Positions 16,781 through 25,647 of a DNA stretch of 64,000 bases are shown in pieces. How positions within the stretch are numbered: the first letter of the stretch is position 1; every line of letters starts with the position of its first letter. The stretch covers positions 186,001 through 250,000 of the forward strand of contig NZ_CBCSCO010000002.1 of the NCBI RefSeq assembly GCF_965138505.1. The letters run 5' to 3'. Below the pieces are notes generated by a model. That model ran no database searches, was not told the origin of the DNA, and was given only the letters and a program-made list of their open reading frames with translations. The translations under genes and the position numbers were made by a program. This DNA is from Litorimonas haliclonae (GTDB taxonomy: Bacteria > Pseudomonadota > Alphaproteobacteria > Caulobacterales > Maricaulaceae).

Positions 16781-19717
16781 ATGAGTTTTGGTTTCATGGA
16801 GAAGTGCCAGTTAAAAACTGTGATTTCCGAGCTTGCTAAATATACTAATCCTAAAATTTCTTGGGAGTCTCCAGCAGACACTCTATCTAAGTTTACTCCA
16901 AAGACCCACTCTCTAGACTGGTCTGGGAACGAGACTTCAAACCGATCCAGCCATTACAAATTAAACACATGGCTTGACTTTACTCCCATCCTTCTCAACG
17001 CAAACTCAAATGATGAGTCAGAAGCCAGCGTTCAGGATCAACGCAAATTTGTAGCAAATTGGGTGGCTGATTGGGCCGAAAAATTTCCCTATGACGGAGT
17101 AGATCTGAGCGGAACTACAAGAGGAAATGATCTTGCCTGGTACGATATGGCTGCTGGTATACGGGCGGCAATCCTTGGGCATTTACTGACGATAAATCCA
17201 GATGGCGTTATGGGGGATGAAACGCAAAAGCTGTTGAAGCAGTCTGCGCGGGACCATTTGATTTTCCTGCGTGACCCTTCCCATTGGGCCTCCCATAGCA
17301 ATCATGGAATGTACCAATCAATGGGGCTCCTTGCGCTCATCCGGCAATTACCGGAAATATCGGATAAGGTTGAAGAGGACCGATGCCTTGCTGTCAGCAG
17401 AATTCGAAACTATCTGTCGACGGCTTTGTCCGATGACGGAGTTCACCTTGAACATTCCCCAATTTACCACTCATTGGTCCTTCGCGCGCTAAAGTCCATT
17501 GTCGTTTTGCTCGATTCAGAGCGAGAGGATGAAAAAGCGCTTATGGATACGTTTTCACGCTTACAACCAGCTCAAGCGGCAATGTTTATGCCGAACGGAG
17601 TACTAGCTCCTTTTGGGGATAGTTATCTCATGGAAGCCTCTCGCCTTCGTCCTGAAGACGACTCTGTCTTGGAACAATATTCTCCAAAATTACAATTCCT
17701 CGTAACGAATGGGCAAAAGGGCGAGCGGTTTACAAGTGATTTGTATTATTCTCGTGGCGGCGGATTCGCTTCGTTCAAGTCAGATGAGGGGGGAGGGCGA
17801 AATTCTTTTTTAGCAGCAAGTGGCTGGTTCCATTCACTCGTTCACAAACAACTTGATGATCTATCGTTGATTTGGGCTGAGAATGATATGCTAATTCTAG
17901 CGGATCCAGGGCGATACGCCTATGAGGGTCAGACGCCGAATGAGTCAGATTTGCGTGCTCGAGGTTTCTATTACGATCACCCGAACCGGATTTACGTTGA
18001 ATCAGCCCACGCTCATAATACAGTAGAAATTGATAATCGAACAGAGTCTCGACGAGAGTCTCCGGCTTACCAGTCAGCTTTTGCAGTGGTTGAAAAAACT
18101 GCTCATGATATCGTCATTTTAGACATGGATATTATTCGTGAGCCCTTGGTGCATCATCAGCGTTTATGCGTGTACATTCCTGGTGAGAAATTAGTGGTGA
18201 TTGATGAGCTGGAGAGTATTGACGAGACGACTCATGATTTCACACAGTGGTGGCAGTTTTTTCCAGCATGGGAGGTCAGTGATGATACCGATGGTGCACA
18301 AGTATCGTTAGCATATAATGCAAACTGGAGAAGCGGTAGGGGCGAGAGTGAAGATTTGGCGAGCCCGGACATTGATTTAGCTAATATTGATGATGCTCAA
18401 AATGAGGCCTATCGCGCGCTTTTTTCTGACCCTGAGATTTCATTAAAAGGCGCTTTCGGGTGTGCGTTATCGGATGGAACTTCGCTGCCGATAGCTGTCA
18501 AATCCTATTATGGTGACGAGCAGGGCGATAAACTCATGGGGTGGACATCCTTATCGCCAGGTACGTTTGAGCCGGCTTCATCTGTTGGTGTCTCTTTGGA
18601 AGAGCCAGCAAAAGAAATGATAATGAGTGCCGTTTATGAAATTCACAAAGATAAAGATTCAGTAATTGGGCTTAACAATGTACAGGTGAAAGCTGGCCGT
18701 CGAAATTTGAAGTCTGTCACTTGGGATGGTGCGGGGGAAGTTCGGGGTATTCGTTATCGCCGAAATGACGATTCACTAGAAATTTACATTGGAACTCGGC
18801 CGAAAATCACTCTGAAGCGCGGGTTGCATTCACGAAATGAGGAGGCGCAGTCCTTGATGAAAGCGCGGGCCGCAATTGCTCGCGGCGCTCCGGCTAGAGA
18901 GGTCTATGACTACTTCGATAAAGCTGCCCGCACATCTTGGCCGAACGCGATAAAAGAAGCTGCGAAATATGCTGAAACTACTGGAGATGAAGATCGAAAA
19001 CTTGATTTGTTAGAAAAGGCATACAGAGTTGGTGGAAGCGGGGAAATTCTACCCTATGCTCGTAGCCTTATTGACGCAGAAAGTTCAAGGCGTGACTTCG
19101 CTAAAGCGGAAGCGCTCCTGATAGAGGCCATGCAGAATAACGTTCGGGCCGCCCATTACCACTTAGGGGAGCTATACGAGAATTTGGATTTTGATGCAGC
19201 GAGCCAAGTTAAGGCTAAAGAAGCCTATTTGTCAGGGGCCCAGCAAAACCATTCTGGATCAATTGTGCGTTTGGCAGAGATTTTAGAAGAAAGTGGCGAT
19301 TTTTCCGAAGCTTTAGAATGGTTTGAAAAAGCGGCGAAAAATCAAAGTAGAAAAGCGCAATTCAAATTGGCGCAACTTTACGCCGATAAAGAGATAATGC
19401 CTGAAAAGTTTAACCCTAAAGTCGCTTTGCAATATTATGTCATGGCTGCGGAGGGTGGAAGCAAGCTCGCAGGATATCATGGAGCTAAATTGGCGCTAAA
19501 TAAGAAACAAGACATATACGACCTAAATTTAGGGAAACGTCTTCTGAAAATTGCGAGTGATCTGGGCAGTGGCGTGGCCGCTTATGATCTCGCAAGGTTG
19601 TTGCGGGATGAAAAGAACTTCGACCTAGATCAGATAAAGAGGTTGTTACTGAATGCTAAAGCTGCCGGCCTTACAAAGGCCCAAGCACTCTTAGATGAAA
19701 TTGTTGACGCGGATTGA
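16781..19717 (+). CDS. Heparinase II/III-like lyase fused to Sel1-type repeats, copy 2
   Basis: A tandem paralogue of the preceding gene, 122 bases downstream, with the same architecture along the whole length. It shows HSNHGMYQS, DDGVHLEHSPIYH, LADPGRYAYEG and SAHAHNTVEIDN in the same order, then Sel1-like repeats (RAAHYHLGELYEN, EALEWFEKAAKNQSRKAQFKLAQLY). The putative catalytic Asn, His and Tyr are kept in both copies, although overall identity is only moderate, so the duplication is old. The start is uncertain: ATG at 16781 is used here, while an in-frame TTG at 16763 with AGAGG 12 bases upstream would add six residues. There is no signal peptide. The gene is convergent with a GT gene. 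Confidence 0.85.
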   Translation: MSFGFMEKCQLKTVISELAKYTNPKISWESPADTLSKFTPKTHSLDWSGNETSNRSSHYKLNTWLDFTPILLNANSNDESEASVQDQRKFVANWVADWAEKFPYDGVDLSGTTRGNDLAWYDMAAGIRAAILGHLLTINPDGVMGDETQKLLKQSARDHLIFLRDPSHWASHSNHGMYQSMGLLALIRQLPEISDKVEEDRCLAVSRIRNYLSTALSDDGVHLEHSPIYHSLVLRALKSIVVLLDSEREDEKALMDTFSRLQPAQAAMFMPNGVLAPFGDSYLMEASRLRPEDDSVLEQYSPKLQFLVTNGQKGERFTSDLYYSRGGGFASFKSDEGGGRNSFLAASGWFHSLVHKQLDDLSLIWAENDMLILADPGRYAYEGQTPNESDLRARGFYYDHPNRIYVESAHAHNTVEIDNRTESRRESPAYQSAFAVVEKTAHDIVILDMDIIREPLVHHQRLCVYIPGEKLVVIDELESIDETTHDFTQWWQFFPAWEVSDDTDGAQVSLAYNANWRSGRGESEDLASPDIDLANIDDAQNEAYRALFSDPEISLKGAFGCALSDGTSLPIAVKSYYGDEQGDKLMGWTSLSPGTFEPASSVGVSLEEPAKEMIMSAVYEIHKDKDSVIGLNNVQVKAGRRNLKSVTWDGAGEVRGIRYRRNDDSLEIYIGTRPKITLKRGLHSRNEEAQSLMKARAAIARGAPAREVYDYFDKAARTSWPNAIKEAAKYAETTGDEDRKLDLLEKAYRVGGSGEILPYARSLIDAESSRRDFAKAEALLIEAMQNNVRAAHYHLGELYENLDFDAASQVKAKEAYLSGAQQNHSGSIVRLAEILEESGDFSEALEWFEKAAKNQSRKAQFKLAQLYADKEIMPEKFNPKVALQYYVMAAEGGSKLAGYHGAKLALNKKQDIYDLNLGKRLLKIASDLGSGVAAYDLARLLRDEKNFDLDQIKRLLLNAKAAGLTKAQALLDEIVDAD

Positions 19718-19863
19718 TATGCCAAGCTTGAAATAGTACTTAGACAGGCTGAAGGCATATTATTCAGGTTGAGCCCCGCTCTTTACAATTTGAATAACGA
19801 AAATATGTCTTATTTCGTACGCAGCTGGAGGCTCACATTTCAGTTTACCGAAGAATTAAAAAA

Positions 19864-21009
19864 TCAAAACAATTCGTTTAGAGTTTTCTGTAAGCTTTCT
19901 CGCATTTTTTTAACGCCAGCCTCCAAATCAGTATCGGGTCTCATCGCATTCGAATCGAGTAAATCCTTAAGTGTTGGAACAAGATTCAGTTTTTGCTGGA
20001 TCTCCGGCTGACCTCCGATTCCGTAAATCGGTTTATTACAGGCCATATACTCATAATACTTTCCTGGAATAGCGCGGCTTTGAGGTGATAAAACCAATAT
20101 CAACGCCGACATTGAGAGTTGTAAGCTTTGGGTTTCGGTAGGGGAGAGTAAGCCGTAAACTGTAATTTTATTGCTTAAGGGACTCGCTTTAACCGTTTCA
20201 ATTTCCTCGGGTAGGAGGCGGCCTGCGACGTGAAGGTGGGATTGCGGACATAGGTCAACAAGACGGCTCAAAAATTCCAGTAAGTCCTCGATTTTACGAT
20301 TGGGGTCAGATAGGTTGAAAGATCCGGTATGACCGACGTGAAATATCGAAGGGTCAAGAGCTTTGGGTGCTGCCTTTAGAACGGCATGAGGCTCAACAAC
20401 GCGCGCGGGCTTCTGGGACAGCTGCTCAATTTCGGACGCTATTACAGAATTTACGCATATTGTGGCGTCCGCACATTTGAGCCAACGGATAGCAAGTTGG
20501 GTTTCAACCCATTTTCGAATGGGGTTTTTACGCGCTTCCACTAGGGGGTCTTCTAGCCAAAGGTCACGAAAATCAGCAACCCACTTCAATTTGTGCTGTT
20601 TCGCAAGTTTATATCCTACCTTATGGATCGATTCTGGCGGGCTGGAGGTAAAGACAACGTCAAAAGCGCTGAGGTCTAGTGTTTTTAGATGCTTGAGGAC
20701 ACGATGGGCCCATCGAATATCTGGATCGGGGAGAAAAGTGTGGCGACGAATAATGTCTCTAAAAATGGTCTTTTTTGAGAGAACCTTTCTGTTCACCTCT
20801 GCAGCAGGCTCGGCCTGCGGATGGAATATAGTGACTTGCGCGGGATCGTTTTCATGTATTTCTGGCGATATAATCGTGACCTTTGCGCCTAAAGAGCGTA
20901 GGCCTGCGACCAAATTCTCACTTCTTCGAGAGCCGCCTGTTTGAATAGGGGGGTGATGTCGTGAGATAAACAAGACATTTAATGGCAATGAGTGTTTTTG
21001 CTCTATCAT
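19864..21009 (-). CDS. Glycosyltransferase, GT4-like
   Basis: A 381-residue GT-B type glycosyltransferase on the opposite strand to its neighbours. It begins LNVLFISRHHPPIQTGGSRRSENLVAGLRSLGA, the usual GT4 N-terminal Rossmann start with a glycine-rich acceptor loop. WVADFRDLWLEDP marks the middle of the first domain, and FHVGHTGSFNLSD followed by a HVAGRL strand begins the second. The donor-site region IPGKYYEYMACNKPIYGIGG carries the conserved Glu-containing helix. The substrate is unknown. It ends about 146 bases from the second lyase-Sel1 gene (convergent) and is divergent from wecB, with 266 bases between starts. Confidence 0.85.
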   Translation of the reverse strand: MIEQKHSLPLNVLFISRHHPPIQTGGSRRSENLVAGLRSLGAKVTIISPEIHENDPAQVTIFHPQAEPAAEVNRKVLSKKTIFRDIIRRHTFLPDPDIRWAHRVLKHLKTLDLSAFDVVFTSSPPESIHKVGYKLAKQHKLKWVADFRDLWLEDPLVEARKNPIRKWVETQLAIRWLKCADATICVNSVIASEIEQLSQKPARVVEPHAVLKAAPKALDPSIFHVGHTGSFNLSDPNRKIEDLLEFLSRLVDLCPQSHLHVAGRLLPEEIETVKASPLSNKITVYGLLSPTETQSLQLSMSALILVLSPQSRAIPGKYYEYMACNKPIYGIGGQPEIQQKLNLVPTLKDLLDSNAMRPDTDLEAGVKKMRESLQKTLNELF

Positions 21010-21275
21010 AAGTTATGAGTGTTATAAGAATTTCTTGTGTAATCACAGTTTAAAAGCATTAGACTTTAGAGGCAGGGTTAGCCGCTGTGTCTATAGGTAG
21101 ATGCTGGAATTACATTCCAATAATTACACTTGAGGTCTTATCTTTAGAGTTGTAGGGGCAGACGACCTATTTTGAACTATCCGGTATTATCATGCAGACT
21201 TTGGATCTAACTGGGTATGATGCGTATTTTTGGGAATTGCTTTTAATGACGCAAATTTTTACAGGGTAATCTAAT

Positions 21276-22379
21276 ATGTCAGATCATAAAGTTTTCATAG
21301 TTGCTGGGACTCGGCCAGAAGCCATCAAAATGGCCCCTGTTTATAAAGCAATGCTGAAATATGATGGATTGTCCCCTGTCTTGATATCTACCGGACAACA
21401 CCGGGAAATGCTAAAGCAAGTCTTTGACTGGTTTGAAATCAAGCCTGACGAAGACTTGAAGGTGATGACGCCTAATCAGACGGTTAATCAGGTTTTATCG
21501 CGTAGTCTTGTTGGCCTTGATGAGCTTATTTCTAAGTATCAGCCTGACGCAGTTCTGGCTCAAGGAGACACGACGACTGTCTTGGCTGCAGCTCTGGCGG
21601 CATTTAATAATAAAGTTAGCTTTGGCCATGTGGAGGCTGGACTCCGTACGCATACTCTTGACCGGCCTTATCCTGAAGAAGGGTATCGCCAAATGGCGGC
21701 CCGTGTAGCGAAATGGCATTTTGCGCCGACCCAAAAGTCTGTCGAAGCGCTTGAGGCCGAAAATCTCTCGGGCGATATTTTTAAGGTCGGAAATACCGTG
21801 ATTGATGCATTGTTAGAGACAGCGTCTCGTGATCACCCGCCCGTTGTGGATTCTAATGGGAAAGATTTGGTTCTAATTACGGGGCACAGGCGTGAGAACC
21901 ACGACAAATTTAGAGCTGTATTTGAAGCATTTAAGCAATTGGCATCGGAGTATCCGGAAAAAGTTTTTGTATACCCTGTCCATCTCAATCCAAATGTTCG
22001 AAATTTAGCACATGAGGTGTTAGCCGGCGTCACCAACTTTAAGCTTATCGAGCCCGTAAGCTATCCAGAAATTGTATCCCTTATGAAGCAGGCGATTCTC
22101 ATTTTGACCGATAGCGGTGGAATTCAGGAAGAAGCGCCCTCATTAAAGGTTCCGCTACTTGTTATGAGGGAAACTACAGAGCGCCAGGAAAGTGTAGATG
22201 CGGGGGCGGCTAAGCTCATCGGAACGGACCCTGACAAAATTTTTTCTGAAGCGAGGCGGTTGCTAGATTCAGAAGTTGAGCGAAAAAAGATGATTGTCGA
22301 TCAAAATCCCTTTGGCGACGGCGCAAGTGCATTAAGGATTTGCAAAATCATTGATAATTCTCTTAACACGCCTTCTTAA
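21276..22379 (+). CDS. wecB: UDP-N-acetylglucosamine 2-epimerase (non-hydrolysing)
   Basis: This enzyme interconverts UDP-GlcNAc and UDP-ManNAc. The 367 residues match the bacterial enzyme. Diagnostic segments are the N-terminal GTRPEAIKMAPVYKAM, VLAQGDTTTVLAAALAAF, VGHVEAGLRT-type FGHVEAGLRTHTLDRPYPEE, LITGHRRENHDKF, and DSGGIQEEAPSLKVPLLVMRE. The partner wecC starts 18 bases downstream, giving a two-step path to UDP-ManNAcA. The substrate pool comes from GlmS at the other end of the locus. Confidence 0.96.
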   Translation: MSDHKVFIVAGTRPEAIKMAPVYKAMLKYDGLSPVLISTGQHREMLKQVFDWFEIKPDEDLKVMTPNQTVNQVLSRSLVGLDELISKYQPDAVLAQGDTTTVLAAALAAFNNKVSFGHVEAGLRTHTLDRPYPEEGYRQMAARVAKWHFAPTQKSVEALEAENLSGDIFKVGNTVIDALLETASRDHPPVVDSNGKDLVLITGHRRENHDKFRAVFEAFKQLASEYPEKVFVYPVHLNPNVRNLAHEVLAGVTNFKLIEPVSYPEIVSLMKQAILILTDSGGIQEEAPSLKVPLLVMRETTERQESVDAGAAKLIGTDPDKIFSEARRLLDSEVERKKMIVDQNPFGDGASALRICKIIDNSLNTPS

Positions 22380-22397
22380 AATTACGGAATTTGAATT

Positions 22398-23672
22398 ATG
22401 AAAACGGTATCAGTCGTCGGATTGGGGTATGTAGGTTTGCCTACAGCAGCTTTGCTCGCTAGAGCCGGATTTAAAGTCCAAGGCATGGATAAAAATGAAA
22501 AGCTGGTTGAAGAGTTACAGCGCGGTGAGTGTCGGCTTGAAGAGTCTGACGTAAACGACCTTGTCAAGTCGGTATTGAAGGCCGGAACATTAACAGCAAG
22601 CTTGGATCCCGAACCTGCCGATGTTTTCGTGATATGTGTTCCAACGCCTGTTGGAAAGGACGACAAAGCAGACCTGAGCATGGTCAAATCGGCCATAAAG
22701 GCGACCGCACCATGTGTTAAGGCGGGTGATTTAGTTATACTCGAATCCACCAGCCCAATCGGCACAACCGAAAAAATCATCGGCGCTGCTCTGAAGGAAG
22801 TTGGACTCGACCCACAATCTGATGTTGATGTCTGCTATTGTCCTGAGCGTGTTTTTCCGGGAAATACTATTCGGGAAATACTCGATAATGACCGCATTAT
22901 TGGGGGCCTGACTGTTAAGGCTGCGGAAAAGGCTCAGAAGTTTTATGCGGCATTCTGCAACGGTCAGCCGGTATTAACTACGGCCGCCACCGCTGAGTTT
23001 TCGAAACTGATGGAAAATACGTACCGAGACGTCAATATCGCACTGGCTAATGTTTTTGCACGGATTGCGGAAAATACTGATGTGAACGTCAAGGAGGTAA
23101 TAGCGTTGGCGAATATGCACCCAAGGGTTAACGTTCACACTCCAGGGCCCGGTGTTGGCGGACATTGCATACCTGTAGATCCAAAGTTTCTTATTGAAGC
23201 TTTCCCGGAAGAAACAAAATTGCTTTCTCAGAGCCGTGAAATTAATGACACTCAAGCCTCTCGCTTGATTGATCGCGCTGAGAGTGCTGGCCTGAGTCGT
23301 GGTAGTAAAGTTGCGATCATGGGCGCGGCCTATCGGGGGGACATCGATGATGCCCGCGATACTCCGACTGAATTATTAATTGGCGAGCTGTCAAAACGAG
23401 GCTATACTTGGCAAACTCACGATCCGCATGTGACTTTATTTAAATTACATAATGAATGTGAGCCTTATTTAACATCAAATTTGCAGGCCTCTCTCGAAGG
23501 CGCCGAAGCTGTCTTTATTATGACGGCGCATTCCGAGTATAATGTCCTAACAGCCTCTGACTTCTCGGGAATGGGCGACACGGCTTTGATTGTAGACGGC
23601 CCAGTTATCATGTCTCGAGAAATGTTTGCGGAAGGTCGCTATACCTATCTTTCAACGGGACAGCGGGTATAA
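22398..23672 (+). CDS. wecC: UDP-N-acetyl-D-mannosamine dehydrogenase
   Basis: A 424-residue UDP-sugar 6-dehydrogenase that makes UDP-ManNAcA through two NAD-dependent oxidations. It has the N-terminal NAD motif GLGYVGLPTAALLARAGF, LESTSPIGTTEKI, the CPERVFPGNTIREI segment typical of the WecC branch, KLMENTYRDVNIALANVFARI, and the catalytic Cys in GPGVGGHCIPVDP. Together with wecB just upstream this indicates ManNAcA in the glycan. A UDP-glucose dehydrogenase would normally lack the CPERV/PG segment in this form, so WecC is favoured. Confidence 0.94.
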   Translation: MKTVSVVGLGYVGLPTAALLARAGFKVQGMDKNEKLVEELQRGECRLEESDVNDLVKSVLKAGTLTASLDPEPADVFVICVPTPVGKDDKADLSMVKSAIKATAPCVKAGDLVILESTSPIGTTEKIIGAALKEVGLDPQSDVDVCYCPERVFPGNTIREILDNDRIIGGLTVKAAEKAQKFYAAFCNGQPVLTTAATAEFSKLMENTYRDVNIALANVFARIAENTDVNVKEVIALANMHPRVNVHTPGPGVGGHCIPVDPKFLIEAFPEETKLLSQSREINDTQASRLIDRAESAGLSRGSKVAIMGAAYRGDIDDARDTPTELLIGELSKRGYTWQTHDPHVTLFKLHNECEPYLTSNLQASLEGAEAVFIMTAHSEYNVLTASDFSGMGDTALIVDGPVIMSREMFAEGRYTYLSTGQRV

Positions 23673-23676
23673 GGAT

Positions 23677-23695
23677 TGCGGCTATTAGAGCCGCA
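23677..23695 (+). other. Perfect 7-bp hairpin after wecC
   Basis: TGCGGCT (23677-23683) pairs with AGCCGCA (23689-23695) around a five-base loop, 4 bases after the wecC stop. No T tract follows directly, so it is not a typical intrinsic terminator. It could protect the wecBC 3' end or partly uncouple the next gene. Confidence 0.45.
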
Positions 23696-23736
23696 GGTTC
23701 GGATTATTCGTTATTTTAAAGTTCGGACGATAAGAG

Positions 23737-25320
23737 TTGTATGAACGTCCACATACGAGTTGGGGGTTAAGACGACTACTTCAATCGGTCGTCATTGATG
23801 TCGCCCCACGTCCTTGGCGATGGGGTCGCTTGCCTGATTTTTTCCGCGTTTACTTGGACATTTTAGCTGCAAGGCGAAAAACGCTCTTGTCTTCATACAT
23901 GTCTATTGGTCTGCCGAGGGAAAAGGAATGTGTTCCCGACGATATACCGCCGCTTCTTGCAAAACAAATACTGCGAGCTCTATCAAAGAATAATGCCAGA
24001 ATGCTCGAAGGTTTATCAATTACAGATAACCAAAGGGCGGTCGTGAAAAGGGCTAGGGAACTATTGAGCCTCGCAAGCAGACCTCATGTTTGCGATTTTA
24101 AATATGTTCAAACCAAATCGTCCCCGACGAAAGGGCCGTTGAGGATATTATATGTGGCTCACACGAGTCTGATTGAACACAAAAATGGATATTCGGTTCG
24201 CACTCATGAGATTGTAAAATCACTCGCCCGTGCAGGCCATAATGTTCGTGTTGTCCTCAGGCCTACTCCTGAGCCGGGTTATGATGAAGAGTTGGATGGC
24301 GTCGAATATGGTCGTCACAATCTAGCAATAGACGTCTGTGGAAATTGGGAGAGCTATCAGAATCATTACTCAAAAATTATCGAGAAGGAAGCGTTTGATT
24401 TCAAGCCAGACCTAATTCATGCCGCCTCAAACCACATCACGGGGTATGCTGCGGCGAGAGCGGCAAATTCGCTAAACATACCTATTATTTATGAAGTCCG
24501 TGGTTTTTGGGAGGTCACAAGATTAGCGAATCATCCCAAATATGAGATGTCGGCTGGGTATGAGGCGCAGGTCAATCTGGAAAGCTATATAATTCGTTCC
24601 GTCGATCATGTATTAACCCTGAACGGCGCCATGGTTGATGAAGTTGTAAGGCGAGGGGCTTCACGCGAAAATGTCTCGCTCCTGCCTAATTGCGGCGACC
24701 CAAACCTATTTTCGACTGTAACGTCCTCAAAGCCTATCTCAGAAGGGCCAATCACCTTTGGATATGTCGGGAGCTTCGTTCAATATGAAGGGCTAACCCT
24801 TCTCATCAAAGCGTTTCTAGAGCTGTGTAAAAAAGGTGAGAATGTTCGTTTGTATCTTGCCGGGCATGGCTCAATAGAGCCGCTGCTCAGGCGCGCGGCC
24901 AAAGGGCCGCATGAGGGAATGGTTCATTTCCATGGGGCGTTTAGCCGTGAGGGCCTTGAGGCGATATATAATCAAATTGACGTCGTCGTGCTTCCGCGCA
25001 GGCCCAATCAAGTAACAAGGCTTGTAAGTGCATTAAAGCCCTTAGAGGCCTTTAGCGCCGGACTTCCAGCGATCTTCTCAGATGTTAGGCCGCTTGCAGA
25101 GCTTGCGGAGGACAGCCGAGGTGCGATTTGCTTCGAAGCCGGACAGATCAAAGACCTAACCGCAAAAATGCGGGAGCTTATAGATGACCCAGATCTTCGA
25201 AAACAACTTGGGAAAAATGCGAGGAACTTTATTGAGACCGATCGAAATTGGGACAGCCACATCAGCCGTCTCATTCAAACATATCATACGGTTCTGCGGA
25301 TAAATGATCCCGCTGACTGA
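23737..25320 (+). CDS. GT4-family glycosyltransferase
   Basis: A 527-residue glycosyltransferase related to the GT domain of the 701-residue protein at 11125. Both share VRTHEIVKSLARAG-like, YEVRGFWE and VVLPRRPNQVTRLVSALKPLEAFSAG segments (here LKPLEAFSAG at 433-442, Glu437). The acceptor domain begins near residue 140 (LRILYVAHTSLIEHKNGYSVRTHE). The first ~130 residues are basic and helical. A stop codon (23731) lies six bases before the TTG at 23737, so either this TTG or a later internal codon is the start. A wrong-frame ATG is at 23741. The substrate is unknown. Confidence 0.86.
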   Translation: MYERPHTSWGLRRLLQSVVIDVAPRPWRWGRLPDFFRVYLDILAARRKTLLSSYMSIGLPREKECVPDDIPPLLAKQILRALSKNNARMLEGLSITDNQRAVVKRARELLSLASRPHVCDFKYVQTKSSPTKGPLRILYVAHTSLIEHKNGYSVRTHEIVKSLARAGHNVRVVLRPTPEPGYDEELDGVEYGRHNLAIDVCGNWESYQNHYSKIIEKEAFDFKPDLIHAASNHITGYAAARAANSLNIPIIYEVRGFWEVTRLANHPKYEMSAGYEAQVNLESYIIRSVDHVLTLNGAMVDEVVRRGASRENVSLLPNCGDPNLFSTVTSSKPISEGPITFGYVGSFVQYEGLTLLIKAFLELCKKGENVRLYLAGHGSIEPLLRRAAKGPHEGMVHFHGAFSREGLEAIYNQIDVVVLPRRPNQVTRLVSALKPLEAFSAGLPAIFSDVRPLAELAEDSRGAICFEAGQIKDLTAKMRELIDDPDLRKQLGKNARNFIETDRNWDSHISRLIQTYHTVLRINDPAD

Positions 25321-25647
25321 GAAACTCTTAGTGCTTTATAGCGTTGGAAGGGAGCTTGCCATTACATTTATAAATTGAATGAATATGAGCCGTTTCCAAC
25401 CCTTGAAACGCGGAGTGAAAATCTTTCCTGCACTTTCATTTTTTTGACACATTGCGATGAAAAGGAGATTTCTGTCGCACAGTATTGAAAAATTCAAATT
25501 CGAATTTCAAATTTATGCTTTGACGAAAACTAGTAATTTTCATTCTCGCGACTAAAATACAATGTATTTTAAGGTCGGTGATTGTATTTGAAAAAAAAAC
25601 AAGCCACTATCTAAAAAATGACATGAATTGCGTAGCTAAGGCGTTGT
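25321..25647. promoter_or_regulatory. AT-rich intergenic region upstream of the sulfotransferase gene
   Basis: These 327 bases are strongly AT-rich and contain no convincing gene. A perfect palindrome AAATTCGAATTT is at 25496-25507, flanked by further ATTCAAAT / ATTTCAAAT copies, which together resemble an operator. TTGACA at 25444-25449 could be a -35 element but no good -10 is at the right distance. It breaks the wecBC-GT run from the genes that follow. Confidence 0.4.

Noticed and set aside
25441..25475. Sigma-70 promoter before the sulfotransferase gene
   Set aside because: TTGACA is present, but no good -10 hexamer is found at 16-18 bases.
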